DNA from: Marinobacterium rhizophilum DSM 18822
GTDB taxonomy: Bacteria > Pseudomonadota > Gammaproteobacteria > Pseudomonadales > Balneatricaceae
Assembly (NCBI RefSeq): GCF_000378045.1
Contig: NZ_KB899107.1
Span: 62,001-126,000 of the forward strand
Length of the DNA: 64,000 nucleotides
Direction: 5' to 3'
Shown here in pieces: positions 47,762-56,180 of the stretch (positions are counted from its first letter, which is position 1; each line of letters starts with the position of its first letter). Below the pieces are notes generated by a model. That model saw nothing but the letters and a program-made list of their open reading frames with translations, had not been told where the DNA came from and did no database searches. The position numbers were made by a program, and so were the translations under genes.

Positions 47762-48067
47762 ACATCATACACAGGCGCCAGATAAAAATAGGAACTATTT
47801 ATATTTTACTCCACCAGCACATTAGCCAATTCATTCTTCAGAATCTTCAAAGAGCATTTTAACGGGCTAAAAGATCTGATGATGAAGCCCATCACAGAGT
47901 CCGTCGTCGCACTTGAAACTAGAGATTTTAGCAAAACCTAGAAACTTCTATGCTTGGTAACCGGGTGGCCGAGTGCGTATCCCTTCGGTGAGGCAACGTA
48001 TCGTTTTGGCCGCTAACAGCCACTGCGCGGCTTCAGGCATAGTGCATACCGTAAAGCCAATATCTGA

Positions 48068-48328
48068 TCATTCTTCTGGAGTGTGCGTATTGGCGGCTTC
48101 TTCCATTACCTTAAGGCCTTCGACGGGATCACAACCCAACACCTTACAGTACTGCCAGTACTCAAAGACACCGAGCTTCCTCTCCCGTGACTCAATCTTC
48201 ACAACAAATGGATGAGGCTCATCTAAGAGGGCTTCTAGGGCGCGCACAGTCAACTCCTGCTCAATTCGAACAGTTTTTAACCAGTCAACTAACGCTTTGT
48301 ATCTAGGATCGTACACATGTTTGATCAT
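48068..48328 (-). CDS. Small Xre-type helix-turn-helix regulator
   Basis: 86 residues with a Cro/C1-type HTH spanning about 15-70 (LKTVRIEQELTVRALEALLDEPHPFVVKIESRERKL); the pattern VKIESRERKLGVFEYWQYCKVLGCDP is typical of one-domain Xre regulators. It is divergent from the two-gene helicase unit and probably represses it, itself, or both. GGGGC lies before the ATG and is covered by a palindrome. Confidence 0.8.
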   Translation of the reverse strand: MIKHVYDPRYKALVDWLKTVRIEQELTVRALEALLDEPHPFVVKIESRERKLGVFEYWQYCKVLGCDPVEGLKVMEEAANTHTPEE

Positions 48329-48329
48329 T

Positions 48330-48346
48330 GCCCCAAATATTGGGCC
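48330..48346. promoter_or_regulatory. Palindrome over the xre ribosome site
   Basis: CCCAA-ATA-TTGGG core (48332-48344) flanked by further partial symmetry, immediately upstream of the regulator's start codon. A plausible autoregulatory operator. Confidence 0.4.
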
Positions 48347-48383
48347 ATGCTACGATGGTTCCAAATCAGAACCAGCGACAGAA

Positions 48384-48398
48384 TGACAATCATTATCA
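48384..48398. promoter_or_regulatory. Fur-box-like site between xre and the helicase unit
   Basis: TGACAATCATTATCA matches the 7-1-7 Fur consensus TGATAATNATTATCA at 14 of 15 positions, in the 120-bp divergent promoter region. A Fur protein is encoded in this window (36358-36783). Confidence 0.55.
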
Positions 48399-48448
48399 TT
48401 TACGTCGGTGACAAATCGCTTAACAGCTGAGTAGAGAAGAGAGGTAGC

Positions 48449-49009
48449 GTGGCTAGAGGAGCCATAAAGATTGATCTGTACCTTTACGAGGTTCTTGTCG
48501 AAAAGAACTTTGACTGTTTTACGATGTCGGAGTTACGTGATGCGTACATGCAAGAAAGTGATATATACACAATAGCAGACCGAGAATCGCTAAAGAATTG
48601 GCTTTATGGACAATTAAATCGATTAATCAAGAACAGAATCGTTGTGAAGTTAAATGAGCACAGTATTGAACGTCCCATCTATGTTAAGACCGATCTATTT
48701 TATTACACAACATTTAATATTGATGGACACATAATCAACCCAATTAAAGCCGTCAAGATAATAGATAAAACGATAGCAAAACAGAGTGCTATCGATGAAT
48801 TAAAGAACTGTGCCAAACAGTATCGTGTAGACTTTATGACAAGTCTAGCGGAGTCTGAAGAATATATGCGTATTATTAAGACCTTTCCAGACTTGACACC
48901 GAGACTGAAGGAGCAATATCACCGTTCTAGAGTAAACAGCACAAAATTGCTGGGTAAACTAAAGGCTGTAGAAGTGCTCTTGACCGAATGGAGCTGCTAT
49001 GAAGCTTAG
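48449..49009 (+). CDS. Uncharacterised protein, possible winged-helix partner of the helicase
   Basis: 186 residues from a GTG preceded by GAGAGGTAG (MARGAIKIDLYLYEVLVEKN). The region about 22-70 (CFTMSELRDAYMQESDIYTIADRESLKNWLYGQLNRLIKNRIVVKL) reads like a winged helix; the C-terminal half is helical and basic. It overlaps the helicase start by 11 bp, so the two are coupled. AT-rich codon use unlike the core. No family recognised. Confidence 0.65.
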   Translation: MARGAIKIDLYLYEVLVEKNFDCFTMSELRDAYMQESDIYTIADRESLKNWLYGQLNRLIKNRIVVKLNEHSIERPIYVKTDLFYYTTFNIDGHIINPIKAVKIIDKTIAKQSAIDELKNCAKQYRVDFMTSLAESEEYMRIIKTFPDLTPRLKEQYHRSRVNSTKLLGKLKAVEVLLTEWSCYEA

Positions 49010-50381
49010 GCAATGGCAGGCTGAGTGTGTTGATACAGCCGTTAAGTATTACAAGACTCATAGCCATTTTTTATGCTTAGCTACCCCTGGAGCCGGTAAA
49101 AGCAGCATGGCGGCGGAAGTAGCTGCGCGACTATTAGAAAAAAATTTGATCGATTATGTTTTGTGCTTTTCACCATCTATATCAGTTGCCGAGGGGTTAC
49201 GTTTAGTTTTCTCCACCCGATTGCAGAGAAGACTTGACGGTTTAATAGGTGCTATTGGCTGCTCGTACACTTATCAAAGTATGTACCACCTACCCACGGA
49301 TTATTGGGACATATTAGCCCACAGCCGTGTATTAGTAATTTTCGACGAGATCCATCACTGTGCTGGTACAGTATCGGCTAATGCAAATGTTTGGGGTGAA
49401 GAAATCCTTCTAAATATACAAGACAAAGCCGCCTATACTTTATCTCTTACAGGCACTCCATGGAGATCAGACCGCTTACCAATTGCAATGGCTCGGTATA
49501 CAAATTCGGAAAATAAAATTATATGTAACTATACGTATGGACTCAAGGAGGCTGTACGTGACGGCGTATGTCGCAAGCCAAAAATAGTACTAGTAGACAA
49601 TGAGCATGTGGAGTTAATTGAAGATCATAACAATGTACGAAGATTTAACGACTTATCGGAGCTTTTTCGTGATACATCAATCCCATATCGAACTCTAATT
49701 TCGAATGAAGAGGCGATAAAACATATTCTAAGCCAAGCTTGTTACAAACTGTCCGAGATTAGACTTGACAACCCAAAGGCAGGCGGACTTGTTGTGGCAG
49801 CCTCAGTAGCACATGCTAAAAAAATAGCTGATATTCTTCGCTATAATATGCATAAGACAGTTGTAGTTGCCACCTATAAAACAGCCAATGCCGCCAGTAC
49901 TATTAATGATTTTAGGGACAATGACGTCGAGTGGATCGTTAGTGTGGGCATGATTAGTGAAGGGACCGACATTCCAAGACTTCAAGTTTGCTGCCATCTC
50001 AGTAGTGTTAAAACAGAGCTATACTTTCGTCAAGTTCTTGGACGAATTCTGAGGATCAACAAATATTCAAATCAAGCTGCATGGCTTTATACATTTGCCG
50101 AGCCTAGCCTGACTAAATATGCAGAACGTGTCGACGAAGAGCTTCCTGATTATGACGTCGTAATTCACAAAACTCATTCAAGTAGAGAAACAAATGATCA
50201 ATTTTATAATGATTTTACTGCGAAACCTTTTGTCGAACTAGAAAATAATAAGTTTGAGTTACATGGCAACTGGGAGTTGAGCATTAGTTCTCGGTCATTA
50301 TCTACAGAAGGATGGAGTAATGGGCTTGATATTCAGCTATTAGGAAGTTTCAGAGATCGTGTAATTTCTTTATTCGACTAA
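48999..50381 (+). CDS. SF2 DEAD/DEAH-box helicase
   Basis: 460 residues: Walker A TPGAGKSSMAAEVA near residue 30, DEAH-type motif II FDEIHHC near 115, motif III SLTGTPWR near 152, motif IV region VVAASVAHAKKIADIL, and motif V/VI VGMISEGTDIPRL then RQVLGRILRI near 345. It belongs to the ResIII-type helicases common in restriction and defence systems; no nuclease domain is visible in the chain. Paired with the upstream 186-residue protein and controlled from the xre/Fur-box region. Confidence 0.85.
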   Translation: MKLRQWQAECVDTAVKYYKTHSHFLCLATPGAGKSSMAAEVAARLLEKNLIDYVLCFSPSISVAEGLRLVFSTRLQRRLDGLIGAIGCSYTYQSMYHLPTDYWDILAHSRVLVIFDEIHHCAGTVSANANVWGEEILLNIQDKAAYTLSLTGTPWRSDRLPIAMARYTNSENKIICNYTYGLKEAVRDGVCRKPKIVLVDNEHVELIEDHNNVRRFNDLSELFRDTSIPYRTLISNEEAIKHILSQACYKLSEIRLDNPKAGGLVVAASVAHAKKIADILRYNMHKTVVVATYKTANAASTINDFRDNDVEWIVSVGMISEGTDIPRLQVCCHLSSVKTELYFRQVLGRILRINKYSNQAAWLYTFAEPSLTKYAERVDEELPDYDVVIHKTHSSRETNDQFYNDFTAKPFVELENNKFELHGNWELSISSRSLSTEGWSNGLDIQLLGSFRDRVISLFD

Positions 50382-50479
50382 AGTAAACATAGCACTGTTA
50401 CTATCGACGAGCCTGTGTAACACCAATCTATCTTCCTCCCCTTCAATTGACGGGAAGGTAACTGCATCCGGAGGCAGTG

Positions 50480-50845
50480 ATGAGCAACGTTGAAATAAAG
50501 CAAACCCTAACGGCGTGGGCTCTGATCGAGCTCCAAGACGAATGTGGCCAGACACTCGAGCTGCTTATCTGGGGCGAGCCGGAAGACCGGCCCGATAGAT
50601 TTAAGCTCACATCACCGGTCAAAAAGATCGTTGACGAAGTAAAAGGCAAAACTACCTTGGTACACACCGTAAACAGCTTGTACCGATTGAAAGGGAATGG
50701 CCTTCACTATCGCTTTCCGGTAGCCGCGTACAACATGCTCTCCGCTGGCCACAACCCAGATGACGTGGCCCATTTTTACCGATCAGCTAATCCATACCGT
50801 ACAGTTGGAAAGCGGCCAAGCCAACCGCCTCGGGGTACCCGATAA
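50480..50845 (+). CDS. Small uncharacterised protein
   Basis: 121 residues from ATG 50480, with GGAGG 6 bp upstream (MSNVEIKQTLTAWALIELQDE). Mixed alpha/beta, ending in a Pro/Arg-rich tail (GKRPSQPPRGTR). Its GC content is higher than that of the flanking helicase genes. No domain recognised. Confidence 0.6.
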   Translation: MSNVEIKQTLTAWALIELQDECGQTLELLIWGEPEDRPDRFKLTSPVKKIVDEVKGKTTLVHTVNSLYRLKGNGLHYRFPVAAYNMLSAGHNPDDVAHFYRSANPYRTVGKRPSQPPRGTR

Positions 50846-51362
50846 TTGATTCAAGTAAATATCGAATAACAAAAGCTCGATAAAGAGTCTTCGCGATGAC
50901 TATCTTGGATAGTAGAACGCGACTAACGGCTTGCACAGTGTGCATTTCGCGCACGAAATGTCTGCTACAGAAAGCATCGAGCATAGCATGCCGAACCTTA
51001 AGGGGAAGTAAGTTCGGATTTTATGGGGGCTTGAGTAATATCAAAGTCGACACTGCGATAGCCCATATTATAATCGCTTAAAACCCGAATTACCGAATGC
51101 CGTTTTGGCGGAACTATAATAAAGTCGTGGCGTAACCTTTGGCATCCTGTCAGCATTCGAGCGCGCAGTGGAGGTTTTCTAAAGCCGACCAGTCTCATTG
51201 GTTTGCCTATCATCAATTTTGACATACCACTTACCCAATTTTAATCATATCTACCGAGCCAAGTCCTATTATTTAAATAACTTATCAAATAATAAGAAAC
51301 ATAAGCTTCAAACATTTAAAAGTATCCATCAACATAAAACCCAAAAAAACAAGACACAAATA
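50846..51362. other. 517-bp region without a secure gene
   Basis: Holds a 13-bp palindrome TGCACAGTGTGCA (50932-50944) overlapping a hairpin CATTTCG-CGCA-CGAAATG (50943-50960), and one short open frame described separately. The last 120 bp before the drm operon end is very AT-rich with no clear terminator. Confidence 0.45.
50998..51225 (-). CDS. Possible 75-residue protein
   Basis: Open frame from ATG (MSKLMIGKPMRLVGFRKPPL) to TAA, basic, with no recognised domain and only a weak purine stretch before the start. It could be a decayed gene or chance. Listed because nothing else explains this stretch. Confidence 0.25.
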   Translation of the reverse strand: MSKLMIGKPMRLVGFRKPPLRARMLTGCQRLRHDFIIVPPKRHSVIRVLSDYNMGYRSVDFDITQAPIKSELTSP

Positions 51363-53009
51363 CTACAGTGTTTTTTTCATCCACAAATGAGACGCTACTA
51401 GTTTTGAAATAGCATCGTCGATTAGAGCAGTAATTGCTTGCTCTTTAGAGCCAACTTCCACACATGCATTAAAGGAAACCTTGTGATGAAGCTCAAAACG
51501 AAAGTTACTTGACTGCGAGGTTTGATATATTAACACAGCTTGAAGCCGCTTCATCGTTAACTTTGCTGTGTGAGATTTTAGCGATAGATCCAGCAGCCTA
51601 GTTGAAAACATCCAATTACCTGAATGATTTACCTGCCTCAACTCGAAAATACACTTTCGAGGCAACCCTTGTGCGAATTGTTTCTTCAACACTAAATTTA
51701 TTCCCTCTTGGGAATAAATTGGTTCCTCGAATTTTTCTAAAGATTTTGCTGCCAAGACAAAATCTTCTATTGATGCTCGGCCCGGCTTGTACTCGTCAAC
51801 ACTTTCTTCTATTTCCTCTGCATTAAATTTCGACTCATCAATAGCAATATTAGCAATTGAAAAACCTCTCCAACCAACCTGGCAGAACGGCTTTTCTACA
51901 TCGTCAATATAATTCAGCTCTAGACAACTACTGTCTAAACGAGCTTCATTCAAAACCGCAGCCATTAGATCACTAATAAGGAAGTAGCTTCCTGGTGCCT
52001 CCTCTTTATCCTTGGCAGTTAGTGGAGCGAAACCGATTCTTGTAGCTGCAAGCAGTTTAGCTAGCTTCACAACCAAAGCACCATGTTTTAAAGGACTTTC
52101 AACTACTCGATTTAATGAAACCAAATCAGGATTTAGAAGGTGTAGAAGAATAGCTCGCAATATTATTTGATTTTCATCTGTCAGCTTTTGTAACTCTCGC
52201 TCGTGAGAAATAACCTTCTTACTATAATCAAACCATCCTCGTATCACTTCACTGGATTTAGTATCTTCAGTCAGCCTGCTCTCTAACTCGGTAATCAAGT
52301 CTAACCTCACCCACCCCTCGTCTAAATCGTGTTCTCCTAATAAATTCAAGTATGAATTGTAAGCAGCATATGAATAATCTGACTCAGAACCTCCAGACAT
52401 GCCTATCGACTCGTCTAGTAGCAACTCACAAATTTGATCTGGCTTAACGATTTTAGATAACCTTTCAAATAGATCCTTTAGTTTTGCCACTGTCGAAACA
52501 TTGGAAATAAGCCAGAAAACACCTCCAGCATATACATCTATATGGCGGTAACGTTCTTTAAGCCCCTCTCTATCAATCTTGCTCAGCCTCACAGGCTTCG
52601 ATAGACTATATCCATCAATGAATAGATCGGGAGAGGCAAGAATAGAAAATAAACCTAACGGTAAATTTTCAAACCCTCTCGATGTAAAATCATGAACAGC
52701 TTCAGAGTTGTTAAAATGAACTGCCTTAATCGAAGATACCGGCAGGTAATTATCTTCACACGTATTACCATTTATCTCCAATAAAACTGGCACTTTCGGA
52801 TAACCATCAATATTTTTGATACTAGATAGCTCGCTTGGTGAAATTTTAAAAATATTTCCATCAATTGTAGTTGCTACAAGTTCCGGGACAATGAGACCAA
52901 CATCCAAAATTCTCAGCAGATTTCTACTACCTGTTAGAATATAATGCGACATATTCGACTCATTTAAACTATCGTTATTACTCACATTAATTTTAAGCTG
53001 ATCAACCAT
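51363..53009 (-). CDS. Uncharacterised 548-residue protein, last gene of the drm operon
   Basis: No known domain found: no HKD motif (phospholipase D), no P-loop, no PD-(D/E)XK that I can see, no membrane segment. Composition is acidic to neutral with a probable beta-rich N-terminal part (about 20-130) and a helical middle (150-320); near 395-410 lies a run of acidic residues (EEIEESVDEYKPGRA). Its start overlaps the end of the UvrD-like helicase by 8 bp, so it is translationally coupled to the operon and is very likely a component of the defence system. It stands where drmC would be in DISARM. Confidence 0.75.
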   Translation of the reverse strand: MVDQLKINVSNNDSLNESNMSHYILTGSRNLLRILDVGLIVPELVATTIDGNIFKISPSELSSIKNIDGYPKVPVLLEINGNTCEDNYLPVSSIKAVHFNNSEAVHDFTSRGFENLPLGLFSILASPDLFIDGYSLSKPVRLSKIDREGLKERYRHIDVYAGGVFWLISNVSTVAKLKDLFERLSKIVKPDQICELLLDESIGMSGGSESDYSYAAYNSYLNLLGEHDLDEGWVRLDLITELESRLTEDTKSSEVIRGWFDYSKKVISHERELQKLTDENQIILRAILLHLLNPDLVSLNRVVESPLKHGALVVKLAKLLAATRIGFAPLTAKDKEEAPGSYFLISDLMAAVLNEARLDSSCLELNYIDDVEKPFCQVGWRGFSIANIAIDESKFNAEEIEESVDEYKPGRASIEDFVLAAKSLEKFEEPIYSQEGINLVLKKQFAQGLPRKCIFELRQVNHSGNWMFSTRLLDLSLKSHTAKLTMKRLQAVLIYQTSQSSNFRFELHHKVSFNACVEVGSKEQAITALIDDAISKLVASHLWMKKTL

Positions 53010-54366
53010 TCTTATATTCCAGCAGGCCAGATGACTCGTTTGGTAAACAACCTATAACAGCAGGGAGGCAGTTAGTCTTTGATGAGTACAAGAGATATAG
53101 CCCCTCCCTAGCACGTGAACACATCACATACATATTCATCTTGAACGCGTCGAGGTTACTTCCATCTATAAGTATCGACTGTAGCTCCGGTATAAAAACA
53201 AAATCAAACTCAAGACCTTTACAGCTATGTCGGTTTAAAATCGACACTGTAGCTGACTTATCAAAGGTTAGCCTATCAATATTATTACTTTCAGAATCTT
53301 TCGATGAATAGGTCTGAACTTGATAAAAACCGGATAGCTTTTTCTCTAACCTATTTAAAAACATGCGTCTTAAACTGTCGTTCTGTGTAAAAACACCAAC
53401 CTCTCCAACAGATTTTGACTTTAAAACCTTTACAATGTATTCGACCTGTTGATCTAGTCCAGTTGTGGCTACAAGTTCTGGTTTATCGCCTTTTCTATGA
53501 GGCAATTTCGGTTTTCCTGTCTTGAGACCTACATAGAAGTATGCAGCCAACTCTGCAATTGGCCTTGTGTTTCGATGATTTTCAGTTAAAGAAAACTGTC
53601 GCTCACTAGAAATCGAAAGCGCCTTAATTATATCATCAATTGTAGAGTTTTCGTCTTCGCTCAATCGCTGATTTTCATCGGCCAATATTGTAATCGCACC
53701 ATTCTTCATACTTCCCGCTGCGAAGCGTATAAAGTTATACATCCTTGTTGGAAAGTCTTGTGCTTCATCAATTATTATATGCCCCCAGTCATTGAAAGCC
53801 TTTCCGGCAGCGAAATACTCTGCTGAAAGCAATAGAATCTGTTGCCAGTCATACTGATATTGTGCAATCTTTGGTGCATCATAATCCTTTGCTATCCATG
53901 GCAAAAAGCCCGTAGTGTTTCGATTATATGCCTCAATTGGAGCATACCACTGCCCTCTTCGACGACGCTTCGGATTATAGTGATTTTTATCCCACCGAGC
54001 GCCAATATTTTTAACTTCGTCTTTATTCTCATAAGGACAATCTAGGTATATTTTATCCCCTACTTCCAAAGGGGTTTCTATTTTATGCCGAACCCACCAA
54101 CTTTTAAACCATCGCAACAAGGTACTTGACGCTAGCTCATTAGATTGGTCATCAACAACATTACTCGTATATTTTTGCAACACCCTGTTATACATCAAAA
54201 CTTGAACGGAGAGATTCTTTCTTTTTAATACCTGCGCTCTAAGAAATGCTATGACAGTTTTTCCTGTTCCTGGTGGCCCAGTAACAATAATAGCGCCATC
54301 CATAGGCGCATCCATATAAATTTCTTCTTGCTCGTCAGTTATCTGCCTAGTATTTGGCATTCTCAT
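53002..54366 (-). CDS. UvrD-like SF1 helicase with DUF5710-like insertion
   Basis: 454 residues. SF1 motifs: Walker A GPPGTGKT (30-37), motif II IIIDEAQD (197-204), motif III ILADENQR (227-234), motif IV TENHRNTRPI (261-270), motif V SCKGLEFDFVFI (381-392) and motif VI MCSRAREGLYLLYS near 415. Between motifs Ia and II lies an insertion (about 105-145: IYLDCPYENKDEVKNIGARWD, then GQWYAP) that matches the small DUF5710 domain otherwise known from primase/TOPRIM-type proteins. AGGAAA precedes the ATG; 9 bp separate it from drmB. Confidence 0.88.
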   Translation of the reverse strand: MRMPNTRQITDEQEEIYMDAPMDGAIIVTGPPGTGKTVIAFLRAQVLKRKNLSVQVLMYNRVLQKYTSNVVDDQSNELASSTLLRWFKSWWVRHKIETPLEVGDKIYLDCPYENKDEVKNIGARWDKNHYNPKRRRRGQWYAPIEAYNRNTTGFLPWIAKDYDAPKIAQYQYDWQQILLLSAEYFAAGKAFNDWGHIIIDEAQDFPTRMYNFIRFAAGSMKNGAITILADENQRLSEDENSTIDDIIKALSISSERQFSLTENHRNTRPIAELAAYFYVGLKTGKPKLPHRKGDKPELVATTGLDQQVEYIVKVLKSKSVGEVGVFTQNDSLRRMFLNRLEKKLSGFYQVQTYSSKDSESNNIDRLTFDKSATVSILNRHSCKGLEFDFVFIPELQSILIDGSNLDAFKMNMYVMCSRAREGLYLLYSSKTNCLPAVIGCLPNESSGLLEYKNG

Positions 54367-54375
54367 AATCGTTTC

Positions 54376-56178
54376 CTACACACCCGACTTAATAATCGCA
54401 AGACTGTCAGAGAATAGGCCGTTACCACTGCTATCGCCAAGAAGTAACTTTCGGTCCAAAAGCAAGTTATTCATCCCACAGCTAGTTTCTGATACAAGAG
54501 TGCAAGAATGACACGCGGCCTTGTTTAGACCCATAACCCCCTGAGTTTCCATTTCGCTACAAACAGGATCATTTGAGCACCAACTTGCTTGATCCAATGC
54601 AGCTGCGAAAGTTGCCATCAATCTTGCCGCTTCTCCTTGTTGAACAAGTCCTCCCAAACTTCCTTCAGAATCGGAATCGGCTGTATAAATTAAAATACCG
54701 ACTTGTCCTTCAGCAGCATATATTCGCTCACGGATCGAGCCACTAGAGTAACCACACTCAAAACTTAGCTGTCTAATTAGTAAGTGTGCCATTGTATGTA
54801 AAACAACAAGCCTAGCACTAGGCTCTGGAAGGTAGGATAAATCATTTTCACCATACCTTTTGATCAAGAGACCTATTCTAGACTGAATAAAATGAGATGA
54901 CTTATTTTCCCAAGCTGTTAGTGCTCTATCGGAGAATTCGATAAATATACCTTCTCCAAAGACCTCTATTGCGGGCAACCATTTAATATCTTCATTTTGG
55001 CCTGCTGGAGGAATCAATTCATTAGTAGGCTTAACTCGCTCATAACCACAGAAAGCCCTTACCTCACGCAATTTATCTAAAAGCACTACTCGCTCAATTT
55101 TTTCAGCGATCTTCCAATAGTCATTCGCGGATAAACTGCTTTCCACTCGCGCAGAAAATTGAGGGTTACTGGAAGTTTCAACATCCGGGGATACCAATAC
55201 TTTCCATTCAGCCTCCTGAAGCTCTTCTGCACTAGGTGGTGCACCAATCTTTCCTTTATGCTCCTCTAAAGGCTTTAGTACCTCGAACACGTCATCGACA
55301 GTGCAATTGTTATCTCCAGCTATTATTATGGCTAACGAACGGGCAGCATCCTCCGACTTTGACTCATATAAGTTCTGGCATGCTGAAAAAAAATTATGGG
55401 ACCTAATCGCCGCGCTTTTCTCGCCATGTTCCTGTTTTGCTTCAACCACCGGAATATCCAATGCAGATCGTACAACAGGGAAATATAAATTACTTGCTCC
55501 GCGCTGCAAAACTACTGGCGACTCTTGACAGCCTTCCTCCCAAGTTTCCCACGGTTGCGAACCGGTACACCTTAGGCCTATGGACTGAATAGCATCTGGG
55601 GAGGTAATGTTGCCCAAGTCTCGGTAACTCTTACAATATCGACACTCAACTAAAAGAGCCTCTAAGCCGCTTCCTAACTCGGGCTTAGACGTGAAGTAGA
55701 GATTACTTTTTTTGGACGGGCATTTTCTATTACCGTTACTACCTGAGTGTGCCCAATAATCCCAAGGAACGTCACCCATGTGGCCCGACTGACAAGCCAT
55801 AACGAAACGCATTGGTACCAGAGCTCTTTTTCTGCATTTTAGAATAGAACAAACTGGCTGACCCTCATCCATATGTCCAGATTCAGTTTTCCAGTATTCC
55901 ATTTTTCGACAACTTGGACAAAACATCCATCGAGGAAAACGAATTGCCGTTACACTCTTGTAATCTACATCTTGACCAAACTCAGGCTTTTCAGGAGGTG
56001 ACTTTAATGAAGTAACTCCTAACTCACGTGCCAATCGAGGAAGTTTTACATCTATAAGGTTTCGAGGCCACCCTTTTAAGTCTGTTAACAGAAGGGATTC
56101 ATCGCCAATATCAACAATTGCACCAGGACCATAGGGCGATATAAGCTGCGAACTTCTTACACTTCTTTGATCAGCCAT
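54376..56178 (-). CDS. drmB: DrmB-family protein (DUF1998)
   Basis: 600-residue partner of the DrmA helicase. The family start SQLISPYGPGAIVDIGDES, Cys-rich segments (FCPSCRKMEYW, then CSILKCRK; CRYCK) likely to bind zinc, and a C-terminal DUF1998 region (about 475-580: MAHLLIRQLSFECGYSSGSIRER; CHSC; CGMNNLLLDRKLL) are all present. In DISARM, DrmA and DrmB form the core DNA-translocating complex that blocks phage DNA. Starts 3 bp after the drmA stop codon. Confidence 0.92.
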   Translation of the reverse strand: MADQRSVRSSQLISPYGPGAIVDIGDESLLLTDLKGWPRNLIDVKLPRLARELGVTSLKSPPEKPEFGQDVDYKSVTAIRFPRWMFCPSCRKMEYWKTESGHMDEGQPVCSILKCRKRALVPMRFVMACQSGHMGDVPWDYWAHSGSNGNRKCPSKKSNLYFTSKPELGSGLEALLVECRYCKSYRDLGNITSPDAIQSIGLRCTGSQPWETWEEGCQESPVVLQRGASNLYFPVVRSALDIPVVEAKQEHGEKSAAIRSHNFFSACQNLYESKSEDAARSLAIIIAGDNNCTVDDVFEVLKPLEEHKGKIGAPPSAEELQEAEWKVLVSPDVETSSNPQFSARVESSLSANDYWKIAEKIERVVLLDKLREVRAFCGYERVKPTNELIPPAGQNEDIKWLPAIEVFGEGIFIEFSDRALTAWENKSSHFIQSRIGLLIKRYGENDLSYLPEPSARLVVLHTMAHLLIRQLSFECGYSSGSIRERIYAAEGQVGILIYTADSDSEGSLGGLVQQGEAARLMATFAAALDQASWCSNDPVCSEMETQGVMGLNKAACHSCTLVSETSCGMNNLLLDRKLLLGDSSGNGLFSDSLAIIKSGV

Positions 56179-56180
56179 AT

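Larger units (their letters stand above)
47350..48067. other. 718-bp gene-free AT-rich region
   Basis: No credible coding frame on either strand. Seen in it: a perfect hairpin after the polymerase-like gene (47360-47388), a second hairpin (47734-47761), and GGACTCGAACC at 47694-47704, the reverse complement of a tRNA T-arm core, without a foldable tRNA around it. It looks like a join between the mob module and the next. Confidence 0.5.

Noticed and set aside
48449-50381. Hachiman system
   Set aside because: The 186-residue partner does not look like HamA (DUF1837), and the helicase alone is not diagnostic.
51363-53009. DrmC (phospholipase D nuclease)
   Set aside because: No HxKx4D motif occurs in the 548-residue protein, and it is twice the usual DrmC length.
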